Positions 18,086 to 25,221 of a stretch of DNA of 36,710 bases are shown here, piece by piece. Within the stretch, counting starts at the first letter, position 1. Each line of letters opens with the position of its first letter. The notes under the pieces were generated by a model. It made no database searches, was not told the DNA's origin, and saw only the letters and a program-made list of their open reading frames with translations. This stretch comes from Actinomycetota bacterium (GTDB taxonomy: Bacteria; Actinomycetota; Actinomycetes; S36-B12): positions 1 to 36,710 of the forward strand of contig SYJA01000044.1 of NCBI GenBank assembly GCA_005798555.1. Direction: 5' to 3'. The position numbers and the translations under genes are program-made.

Positions 18086-18092
18086 TAATCCG
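18076..18092 (+). promoter_or_regulatory. Element shared with the thiolase promoter, copy 1
   Basis: CGATAGTCAATAATCCG here matches CGATCGACAATAATACG on the - strand at 22615-22599 at 14 of 17 positions, with further matches downstream (ACAT). It may be an operator or the -10 region (AATAAT) of the monooxygenase transcript. It also covers the -35 of the divergent SDR gene. Confidence 0.45.
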
Positions 18093-18131
18093 CAACATCT
18101 GGCGAAGGACCGCCAACGCCTAAGGAGATAA

Positions 18132-20492
18132 ATGAAGATCGCAGTCGTTGGCGGTGGCCCGGGTGGGCTTTATTTCGCAAGCTTGGTCAAACAGTTCGAG
18201 CCCGAGTACGACATCACGGTCTGGGAGCGCAACGCACCACTTGATACTTTTGGGTTCGGCGTTGTTTTCAGTGACCAGACGCTCTCCGGCATCCGAATCT
18301 CAGATCCGTCCATCTACGAGGAGATGTCCAAGGCCTTCGCCTACTGGGATGACATAGATATTCACTACCGTGATGAAGTCCTAACAAGTGGCGGACACGG
18401 GTTCGCGGCGATGAGCCGCACCAACCTGCTCGCGATTTTGCAGCGTCGCGCGATCGCTAACGGCGTTAATGTGGTATTCAACACCCCGGCGCCACCGATC
18501 GATGAGTTGATGGCCGACTATGACCTAGTGCTAGCGAGCGATGGCATCAATAGTTCAACCCGGGAAAAGTTCCAAGACGAGTTCGGGACCACGGTCGACT
18601 TCCGCAAATGCAAGTTCATCTGGCTGGGCACCCCGGTTGTCTATGAAGCGTTCAAGTTCTTCATTGTTGACACCCCGTGGGGGACGATGCAAGCGCATGC
18701 CTACCCGATGGATGACCACAGCAGCACCTTCATCGTTGAGATGCACGAAGATATCTGGCGCCGGGCCGGTTTCGAGGAGCTGGCTGATGCCGCTGCGGAT
18801 CTGCCAATTGGCGAAAGCGATGAGCCATCCATTGCCAAGGTGGCGGAGATCTTCAAGGATTACCTAGGTGGCCAACCACTACTACGCAATAACAGTCGGT
18901 GGGTGAACTTCCGCGCCTTCCGCAATGCGACCTGGGCCTACAAGAATCTGGTGATCTTGGGCGATGCTGCACATACGGCCCATTTCGCAATCGGCTCGGG
19001 CACCAAGTTGGCGATGGAAGGTTCGATTTCCTTAGCCGCCTGCCTACTCGAACATCAGGACGTCGCTAAGGCGCTGGCGGCCTACGACCAAGAGCGCAGG
19101 CCGGTGGTCGAAAGCACCCAGCGATCAGCGCAGGCCGCCCTTGAGTGGTTCGAGGAGATTACCCAGTACGTGGATCAGGAGCCGATTCAATTCGCATTCA
19201 ATCTCTTGACCCGGTCACGTCGAGTTACCTACGGCAACCTGCGCGAACGCGATCCTGAGTTCATGGAGCGGGTGGACTCGAAGTTACTTCAGAATCAAAT
19301 CGACGAAGGCCGAGTGCCGGTAGGCACGACTAAGAGGCCACCAATGTTCATGCCATTTCGAATGCGCGGCCTAGAACTGGCAAATCGGGTGGTTGTCTCG
19401 GCGATGGACATGTACTCATCAGAAGCTGGGGTGCCCGGTGACTTCCATCTGGTGCACCTTGGAGCTCGCGCACTCGGTGGCGCCGGCCTGGTGATGACCG
19501 AGATGGTTTGCACCTCGGCCGAGGGCCGCATCACACCCGGCTGCGGCGGTCTGTGGACCGACGAGCAGACCCGGGCTTGGGCCAAGATTGTGGAATTCGT
19601 TCACACCACCTCATCGAAGATCGGGGTGCAACTTGGGCATGCGGGACGCAAGGGCTCGACCAAACTCATGTGGGATGGCATCGACGAACCCCTGGCTGAC
19701 GGCAACTGGCCGCTGATCGCGCCATCGCCAATCCCATACCAGGCGATCAACCAGGTGCCGCGGGAAATGACCCGCGCCGACATGGATGCGGTTAAAGCCG
19801 AGTTCGTATCGGCAACCTTGCGTGCGGCCGAGGCCGGCTTCGACCTGCTCGAACTACATGCGGCCCACGGCTATCTGCTTTCCAGCTTCTTGACCCCAAT
19901 CAGCAATCAGCGAACTGATGAGTACGGCGGTGATGTCGCCAACCGGTTGCGCTTCCCACTCGAAGTCTTTGATGCGGTGCGTGCGGCTTGGCCCGTCGAT
20001 CGCCCGATGAGTGTGCGGGTATCGGCTACCGACTGGGTCGATGATGGCTTGAGCGGCGAGGACTCAATTGAGATAGCCCGCGCCTTCGCAGCGCATGGCG
20101 CGGACATCATCGATGTGTCGACCGGGCAGACTGCCGCCAATGCGCGACCGGCATATGGCCGGACCTACCAAACCCCGTTTGCTGATCGAATTCGAAATAT
20201 CTCCAAAGTTGCGACCATGGCTGTCGGGTCAATCAGCAGCTGGGATGACATCAACACCATCATCGCAGCTGGTCGGGCCGACCTGTGCGCACTGGGTCGT
20301 CCCCACCTCTATGACCCGGCGTGGACCTTGCATGCGGCCGCGGATCAGGATTACCGGATGCCGTGGCCAAAGCAATATGCGGCGGGCAGTCGCAAGCCGC
20401 CGGCGGGCCGAACCGAAGACCCCAAGCCGCGCCTTACCCTGGTGGCCAAGGAGGAAGTCGCCGAGCGGCCGCGGCGGTGGCTGGTAAGTTAA
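18132..20492 (+). CDS. Bifunctional 2-aminobenzoyl-CoA (or salicylyl-CoA) monooxygenase/reductase
   Basis: 786 residues, a fusion. Residues 1-~395 are an FAD aromatic monooxygenase: GGGPGGLY at 7-14, DG motif [10 protein letters not shown] near 133-142, and GDAAHTAHF at 277-285. Residues ~403-750 are an Old Yellow Enzyme: FMN-region [10 protein letters not shown] at 500-509 and [14 protein letters not shown] from 574 with RTDEYGG. This architecture is that of Azoarcus 2-aminobenzoyl-CoA monooxygenase/reductase, which hydroxylates the aryl-CoA at C5 and reduces the dearomatised ring to a 2-amino-5-oxocyclohexene-CoA. Many homologues are labelled salicylyl-CoA 5-hydroxylase/oxidoreductase. A strong ribosome site AAGGAGAT precedes ATG 18132. 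It is the anchor enzyme of the island. The exact substrate, anthraniloyl- or salicylyl-CoA, cannot be decided from sequence. Confidence 0.9.
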   Translation: MKIAVVGGGPGGLYFASLVKQFEPEYDITVWERNAPLDTFGFGVVFSDQTLSGIRISDPSIYEEMSKAFAYWDDIDIHYRDEVLTSGGHGFAAMSRTNLLAILQRRAIANGVNVVFNTPAPPIDELMADYDLVLASDGINSSTREKFQDEFGTTVDFRKCKFIWLGTPVVYEAFKFFIVDTPWGTMQAHAYPMDDHSSTFIVEMHEDIWRRAGFEELADAAADLPIGESDEPSIAKVAEIFKDYLGGQPLLRNNSRWVNFRAFRNATWAYKNLVILGDAAHTAHFAIGSGTKLAMEGSISLAACLLEHQDVAKALAAYDQERRPVVESTQRSAQAALEWFEEITQYVDQEPIQFAFNLLTRSRRVTYGNLRERDPEFMERVDSKLLQNQIDEGRVPVGTTKRPPMFMPFRMRGLELANRVVVSAMDMYSSEAGVPGDFHLVHLGARALGGAGLVMTEMVCTSAEGRITPGCGGLWTDEQTRAWAKIVEFVHTTSSKIGVQLGHAGRKGSTKLMWDGIDEPLADGNWPLIAPSPIPYQAINQVPREMTRADMDAVKAEFVSATLRAAEAGFDLLELHAAHGYLLSSFLTPISNQRTDEYGGDVANRLRFPLEVFDAVRAAWPVDRPMSVRVSATDWVDDGLSGEDSIEIARAFAAHGADIIDVSTGQTAANARPAYGRTYQTPFADRIRNISKVATMAVGSISSWDDINTIIAAGRADLCALGRPHLYDPAWTLHAAADQDYRMPWPKQYAAGSRKPPAGRTEDPKPRLTLVAKEEVAERPRRWLVS

Positions 20493-20587
20493 TTGGATCG
20501 CGGCCAACTCCAGAGCCAAGTTATCGGGTTTTTGGGTTCAGAAGTTCAGGGACATGGACTTGAGCAACCGCGGTGGAAGTCACATCC

Positions 20588-20611
20588 CTAGCGGTAGAAA
20601 TCTGGTGGGAT
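20588..20611 (-). pseudogene. Degenerate second copy of the crotonase 3' end
   Basis: On the - strand, 10 nt after the real crotonase stop, codons read I-P-P-D-F-Y-R-stop. The true gene ends R-P-P-D-F-T-P-Y-R-stop. The DNA matches except for a 6-nt gap (the T-P codons) and a few substitutions. It looks like a remnant tail of a related crotonase gene or a tandem duplication of the 3' end. It is short, so chance is not excluded. The rest of the 20493-20621 gap shows nothing else. Confidence 0.45.
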
Positions 20612-20621
20612 GAGCTTTATC

Positions 20622-21419
20622 TCAGCGGTAGGGCGTGAAATCCGGGGGCCGCTTCTCGTTGAAGGCGGCGCCGCCCTCCTTGGCTTCATCGGTTTCGACG
20701 AAGAGATCCAGCACGTCAAAGGCCAGTGATTGCAGGCCTACTAGGTGGTCGGTATCCGCGTTGAAACTGTGCTTAAGGGTCTTTATCGCCGTTGGTGATA
20801 GGTCCAGTACCTTGCGGCCCCAGGCAAGCGCGAGCGGCATCAGTTCACCTGGTTCGACAACGCGGTTCACCAGGCCCCAGCGTTCGGCGGTGGCGGCGTC
20901 GTACTGATCGCAGAAGAACCAGATCTCGCGGGCGCGTTTTTCGCCGACCACCCTTGACAGGTAGGCGGTACCGAAGCCGGCATCGAAACTACCGACCCGC
21001 GGGCCCACCTGGCCAAACTTCGCGGTGCTCGCGGCCAGGGAGACGTCACAAAGCACATGCAGGACATGGCCGCCGCCGATAGCGAACCCATTAACCGCGG
21101 CGATAACGGGCTTGGGTACCTCGCGGATCAGCCGGTGCAGCCGATCGATTTCGAACATACCCATCTCAGTCTCGCCGTAGCCGCCGGTTGCGGCGCGCTC
21201 CTTTTGATCACCGCCACTGCAAAACGCCTTGTTACCGGCACCCGTCAAAATAATTGCGCCGACTGTTTTGTCGACCCAGGCGTAGCGAAATGCATAGATG
21301 AGCTCATCAACGGTGCGCCCACGCAGTGCGTTGTAGCGCTCTGGCCGGTTTATCGTGATCACCGCAACGCCGCGGGTGACTTCGTAATTCACATCGGTGA
21401 ACTCGTCCAGCTGAATCAT
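20622..21419 (-). CDS. MenB/BadI-like crotonase, probable ring-opening beta-ketoacyl-CoA hydrolase
   Basis: 265 residues, closer to the MenB/BadI branch than to ordinary enoyl-CoA hydratases. It has FCSGGDQKERA (66-76), the loop Tyr Y81, oxyanion-hole region GFAIGGGHVLH (~111-121), G139 and the S144/D146 pair in VGPRVGSFDAGFG, plus the C-terminal AFNEKRPPDF. MenB forms a ring by Dieckmann condensation. Its homologue BadI runs the hydrolytic reverse on 2-ketocyclohexanecarboxyl-CoA. With no menaquinone genes nearby and a cyclic beta-keto thioester expected from the monooxygenase, ring opening is the better inference. True MenB remains the main alternative. Start ATG 21419 has GGAGG upstream and overlaps the thiolase stop (TGATG), so the two are coupled. 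Confidence 0.8.
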   Translation of the reverse strand: MIQLDEFTDVNYEVTRGVAVITINRPERYNALRGRTVDELIYAFRYAWVDKTVGAIILTGAGNKAFCSGGDQKERAATGGYGETEMGMFEIDRLHRLIREVPKPVIAAVNGFAIGGGHVLHVLCDVSLAASTAKFGQVGPRVGSFDAGFGTAYLSRVVGEKRAREIWFFCDQYDAATAERWGLVNRVVEPGELMPLALAWGRKVLDLSPTAIKTLKHSFNADTDHLVGLQSLAFDVLDLFVETDEAKEGGAAFNEKRPPDFTPYR

Positions 21420-22594
21420 CAAACCTCCACTAGTACGGCGATGCCGAGTCCGACACCGATACATGCCGTTGCAATGCCCAAGCCACCACCACGACGCTGT
21501 AGCTCACGGCACGTGTCGACAACTCCTCGGGCTGCCGAAGCCCCAACGGGGTGCCCGATTGCGATGGCGCCCCCATTTGGATTGACTTTCGCCACCTCGA
21601 TTTCCGGGGCATCCCGCAGCACGGTGAGCACCATCGCGGCGAAAGCCTCATTGATCTCGAAGAGATCGATATCGGAAAATGAATACCCGGTTCGCTCAAG
21701 CAGCTTGCGCATTGCCGGGACGGGAGCGCTCGCAAAGTTATCCGGCTCAGTGGCAACTACTGCGGATCCCAATATTGTGCCTATTGGAGTCAACCCAAGC
21801 TCGAGTGCCTTTGTTTCTGAAGTAATCAAGGTAGCGACGGCGCCGTCATTAATAGGTGATGAGTTACCGGCGGTCACGGTGCCATCGGCGGTAAAGGCTG
21901 GTTTCAGGCGCGCTAGGGACTCGGAGGTGCAATCGGTGCGAATGGATTCATCGATTGCCAGCCCGGCAATGGGAAACGTAAAGCCATCATGTAGCCCATT
22001 GGACCAAGCGGCACTGGCGAGTTCATGTGATCGAACGGCCCAGTCATCTTGCTCACTGCGGCCGATGCCGCGCAAGTTGGCACTGCGCTCAGCGCAAGCC
22101 CCGAGGCTATCGGTCCAATGCGCGGGGAAGGCCGGGTTAATCATCCGCCAGCCCACGGTGGTTTGCTCCAATCGCATGGCCGGATCAAGTGGCTTATCTG
22201 ATTTCGGGAGCACATAGGGCGCCCGGCTCATGCTTTCGACACCGCCGGCCAGGACTAAATCCAGATCACCGGCGCGGACCGCCCGGGCGGCTTGGACGAT
22301 GGCTTCGGCACCTGACCCGCACAGGCGATTCACGGTGACCCCGGGCACCGTCAGCGGGAGCCCGGCGAGCAGGGCGGCCATCCGAGCCACATTGCGGTTG
22401 TCCTCGCCGGCGCCATTGGCGTCGCCCATGATCACGTCATCGATTTGGGCGGGGTCCAGTTGCGGGGTGGTCGCAATGAGCTCGGCAATCGTCAACCCGA
22501 GGAGATCATCGGGGCGGATAGTCGACAATTGGCCCCGGTACCGGCCAAATGGGGTCCGGCGGGCTGCTGCAAGTACGGGACGGGGGGCGCTCAT
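21419..22594 (-). CDS. Acetyl-CoA acyltransferase, PcaF-like beta-ketoadipyl-CoA thiolase
   Basis: 391 residues, a degradative-type thiolase. The acyl-accepting C92 is in NRLCGSG, H348 in GHPVGAS and C378 in ACIGVGLGIA. The GEDNRNVARMA segment at 63-73 is typical of PcaF/PaaJ beta-ketoadipyl-CoA thiolases. The C-terminal motif is CIGVGLG rather than the usual CIGGGQG, which may alter substrate fit near the nucleophile. It is first in a two-gene leftward unit with the MenB/BadI-like gene. I infer that it cleaves a (methyl-)3-oxoadipyl-CoA to succinyl-CoA plus acetyl- or propionyl-CoA. Start ATG 22594: the core MSAPRPVLAAARRTPFG begins here, and an AATAAT hexamer lies 7 nt upstream. Confidence 0.88.
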   Translation of the reverse strand: MSAPRPVLAAARRTPFGRYRGQLSTIRPDDLLGLTIAELIATTPQLDPAQIDDVIMGDANGAGEDNRNVARMAALLAGLPLTVPGVTVNRLCGSGAEAIVQAARAVRAGDLDLVLAGGVESMSRAPYVLPKSDKPLDPAMRLEQTTVGWRMINPAFPAHWTDSLGACAERSANLRGIGRSEQDDWAVRSHELASAAWSNGLHDGFTFPIAGLAIDESIRTDCTSESLARLKPAFTADGTVTAGNSSPINDGAVATLITSETKALELGLTPIGTILGSAVVATEPDNFASAPVPAMRKLLERTGYSFSDIDLFEINEAFAAMVLTVLRDAPEIEVAKVNPNGGAIAIGHPVGASAARGVVDTCRELQRRGGGLGIATACIGVGLGIAVLVEV

Positions 22595-22598
22595 GTGT

Positions 22599-22615
22599 CG
22601 TATTATTGTCGATCG
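22599..22615 (-). promoter_or_regulatory. Element shared with the monooxygenase promoter, copy 2
   Basis: On the - strand CGATCGACAATAATACG ends 4 nt before the thiolase ATG. It matches the 18076-18092 copy at 14 of 17 positions. AATAAT (22607-22602) sits 7 nt before the start codon and may be the -10 of a leaderless transcript. Confidence 0.45.
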
Positions 22616-22619
22616 GCAA
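22606..22619. promoter_or_regulatory. Near-perfect 14-bp palindrome upstream of thiolase
   Basis: TTGTCGATCGGCAA is an inverted repeat with one mismatched pair. It abuts the putative thiolase -10 and could be an operator for the divergent thiolase and Rid-family units. Confidence 0.35.
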
Positions 22620-22762
22620 GGATGCGCACTATGCCCGGGTAGGCTAGCCGGCGGGAAAGGCCAAATGGATTCGGCAACGCGCACTCCTTTTCAGCCAGCC
22701 CCGCAACTAGCTGTCCAAGGGCAGTGCTTGAGTCTATCCAGCGATGGCCGAAGGGTATGGAA

Positions 22763-23161
22763 ATGACAGTGCGAAGGATTAACCCGCCCGAACTCGCCCC
22801 GCCTATCGGTTTTACCCACGCGGTGGTCGCCGAAGGGAGCACCCTGGTGCTGCTCGCTGGGCAAACCGCAATGAATAGGGATGGCGTGATCGTCGGTGCC
22901 GGCATTGTGGAGCAATTCGAGCAGGTTCTTACCAATCTGCTCGCGGCACTGGCGGCGGCCGGCGGCGCGCCCGCTCACTTAGCAAAACTCACCATCTATT
23001 CGGTAGATCCCGTCGACTATCGCGAGCACGCCAAAGCAATTGGGCAGATCTGGAACCGGCTCGTTGGCCGTGATTTCCCGGCGATGACGCTGATCGGGGT
23101 TACCCGCCTGTATGACGATGCTGCGCTGCTGGAAATCGAAGGGACCGCGATCCTCCCGTGA
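22763..23161 (+). CDS. RidA/YjgF-family protein lacking the archetypal catalytic Arg
   Basis: 132 residues with the Rid fold pattern: an N-terminal strand, LAGQTAMNRDG near 32-41, and the C-terminal IEGTAILP. Archetypal RidA deaminates enamines and imines using an Arg in a P-x-R-S stretch (R105 in E. coli). Here the aligned residues are P106-A-M-T, so that Arg is Met108. It therefore belongs to a non-archetypal Rid group whose chemistry is not predictable. Its place in the island suggests a role on the cyclic enamine-CoA made from 2-aminobenzoyl-CoA. The start is ATG 22763, with AAGGG seven nt upstream; ATG 22757 is possible. Its stop overlaps the next GTG by 4 nt (GTGA). Confidence 0.82.
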   Translation: MTVRRINPPELAPPIGFTHAVVAEGSTLVLLAGQTAMNRDGVIVGAGIVEQFEQVLTNLLAALAAAGGAPAHLAKLTIYSVDPVDYREHAKAIGQIWNRLVGRDFPAMTLIGVTRLYDDAALLEIEGTAILP

Positions 23162-25221
23162 GCAGCCTGCAAGCCCTTTGGTCGGCTGGCTCGATTGCGG
23201 TCATCGGGGCCACCGAGCGACCCGGTTCGATGGGCCGGCTACCGATCGATTACTTGCAAAAGTACGGATACCAGGGTTTCATCGCGCCGGTCAACCCAAA
23301 GGGTGGCGAGGTTCTGGGGTTGCCGGTTTTCCCGAGTATGGCAAGTATCGGGCGGGCGGTTGATCTGGCCTTGGTGATGGTGCCGGCGGCCGCGGTACTA
23401 GGCGCGGTGACCGACTGCGCCCGAGCGGGCGCCTCGGTTTGCATTGTGATGTCCTCAGGATTCGCGGAGACCGGTGCGGGCGGCGCTGCAGCTCAAGATG
23501 CGTTGGTGCGAATAGCTCGTGATCACGGGATGCGCTTGGTCGGCCCCAACTGCATCGGCGCGGTCGGTGGCCCAGCCCGGGTGCTTGCGACATTTAGTCC
23601 GGTGTTCTCCTCGCCCGCAACCCCAATACCCGATGGCAATATCGCACTTGTTAGCCAATCGGGTGCCCTTGGTTTCGGTGCGCTGTCCTTGGGGATAGAA
23701 CGCGGTGTGCCAATTGGGATTGCGGTCACGACCGGCAATGAGGCAGATGTCACTGCCGTTGATGTTGCGGTGCAGTTGGCTGCTGACCCAAGTGTCGATG
23801 CGGTGCTCATGTACATCGAGGCACTGGGGGAGCTCGGTGCCTTAGCCGGTGCTGCCGAGTCGAAGCCGATCGCAGTCGTAAAAGCCGGCAGGAGTGAAGC
23901 GGGGGCGAGGGCTGCCGCCTCGCACACCGGTGCGCTCGCGTCCGCCGACAAAGTCGTGGATGCGGCACTGAAGAAGGTGGGCATAGCGCGAGTCGCCGAT
24001 ATTGACGCACTGCTCGATGCCGGTGCCCTGTTCGCGACAGGTGCGCGGATGCCTGGCAGTCGGATAGGGGTGGTCACGACTTCGGGGGGCAGTGGGATCT
24101 TGGCGGCCGATGCGATCGAGGCATGTGGGATGCAACTTGCTCAACTTGGCGCCGACACCATCGCCGGGCTAGCTGCTGTAGTGCCCAGTTACGGCAATGC
24201 GACCAATCCGGTCGATGTCACCGCGGCGGTGATGGCGGAGCCGGGTTTGTTCGAGAAGTGCCTTGACCAATTGGCGGCCGATCCCGGCGTCGATGCAATC
24301 GTCGCGTGTTTCGCGGTCTTGGTTGGCCCAGACGTCACCCGTATCGCTCGCGCCCTCGGATCCGTGCGCTCTCGCACCGGTCTGCCCGTAGTCGCGGTGC
24401 GAACCGGAGCCGCCTCGCTGGCCCCCGACGGAGCTGCTGTCCTTGCGTCGAATGGCATCCCCGTTTATCCCACCCCTGAACGAGCGGTCGCGGCATTGCG
24501 GGCCTTGCATGCCACCTCGATGCGCCGGGACCGAGAGGTAATTGCCGGACCATTGGCGCAGGTACCGGGGGCAGGCGCATCCGAGAAACAGGTCAAGGTG
24601 ATCCTCGCGGACGCAGGATTACCAGTCCCTTCGTCGGAGCTGATTGGCAGTGTCGCCGCAGCGGTTGACGCCGTGTCTAGGTTCGGTGGGCTTGCGGTCT
24701 TCAAAGCCGTGGTTCCCGGCCTAATTCACAAGAGTGATGCAGGTGGAGTGGTGCTTGGCGTTACCGCCGAGACCGCAGCAGAGATATTTACCCGGCTCGC
24801 GGCCCTTGGCGGGCAGGTGCTCGCGGAACGGTTTGTCCGCGGCGGTGTCGAGGCCATTGTGGGTATCACCCCAAGTGCCCTTGGGCCGGTGTTGACGGTC
24901 GGCGTCGGTGGGGTGCTCACCGAGATCGTCGCCGATGCCGCTGTGCGACTGCTGCCCGTCGATGAGATAGACGTGCGCGAGATGATCGCCGAGACCGCCC
25001 TGGCCCCGATGCTCGCTGGTTCTCGCGGGGCGGCACCATCTGACATTGACGCACTCGTCCGGGCAGTGGTGCGCCTGGCTGATTGCACCCGAGAGTGGCC
25101 AACCGGCTTTGAGCTCGACCTTAATCCGATCGCGGTATTAGCTGATGGGTGCTGGATCTTGGACGCAATGTACTTCGACGCACCAACCGGGGATCAACTT
25201 CACCAGGCAGGAAGGCACTAG
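23158..25221 (+). CDS. ADP-forming acyl-CoA synthetase (acetate-CoA ligase family, fused alpha-beta)
   Basis: 687 residues. Order: CoA-binding Rossmann domain (VIGATERPGSMG at 15-26), succinyl-CoA-ligase-like flavodoxin domains (NIALVSQSGALGFG near 161-174), the phosphohistidine segment AASHTGALA with H256, and a C-terminal ATP-grasp domain from ~475 with DLNPIAV at the metal site. Such enzymes interconvert acyl-CoA, ADP and Pi with acid, CoA and ATP, either activating an acid or recovering ATP from a thioester. The substrate is unknown. In this island it could activate the aromatic acid or harvest energy from a product CoA ester. Its GTG start overlaps the Rid stop, and its stop TAG is immediately followed by the next ATG. 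The operon is therefore tight. Confidence 0.88.
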   Translation: MSSLQALWSAGSIAVIGATERPGSMGRLPIDYLQKYGYQGFIAPVNPKGGEVLGLPVFPSMASIGRAVDLALVMVPAAAVLGAVTDCARAGASVCIVMSSGFAETGAGGAAAQDALVRIARDHGMRLVGPNCIGAVGGPARVLATFSPVFSSPATPIPDGNIALVSQSGALGFGALSLGIERGVPIGIAVTTGNEADVTAVDVAVQLAADPSVDAVLMYIEALGELGALAGAAESKPIAVVKAGRSEAGARAAASHTGALASADKVVDAALKKVGIARVADIDALLDAGALFATGARMPGSRIGVVTTSGGSGILAADAIEACGMQLAQLGADTIAGLAAVVPSYGNATNPVDVTAAVMAEPGLFEKCLDQLAADPGVDAIVACFAVLVGPDVTRIARALGSVRSRTGLPVVAVRTGAASLAPDGAAVLASNGIPVYPTPERAVAALRALHATSMRRDREVIAGPLAQVPGAGASEKQVKVILADAGLPVPSSELIGSVAAAVDAVSRFGGLAVFKAVVPGLIHKSDAGGVVLGVTAETAAEIFTRLAALGGQVLAERFVRGGVEAIVGITPSALGPVLTVGVGGVLTEIVADAAVRLLPVDEIDVREMIAETALAPMLAGSRGAAPSDIDALVRAVVRLADCTREWPTGFELDLNPIAVLADGCWILDAMYFDAPTGDQLHQAGRH

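Noticed and set aside
18132-20492. Gentisate route through salicylyl-CoA 5-hydroxylase
   Set aside because: No gentisate dioxygenase or gentisyl-CoA thioesterase is in the island, and the fused OYE domain indicates ring reduction. Salicylate as substrate of a reductive route is still allowed.
20583-20612. CATCCC...GGGATG hairpin as a bidirectional terminator
   Set aside because: The 18-nt loop and absence of a T-run make it weak. The same bases are better explained by the duplicated crotonase tail.
21057-22217. Long + strand open frame of 386 codons opposite the crotonase and thiolase
   Set aside because: It is antisense to two genes with intact active sites, has low-complexity Ser/Ala-rich sequence, and shows no recognisable domain.
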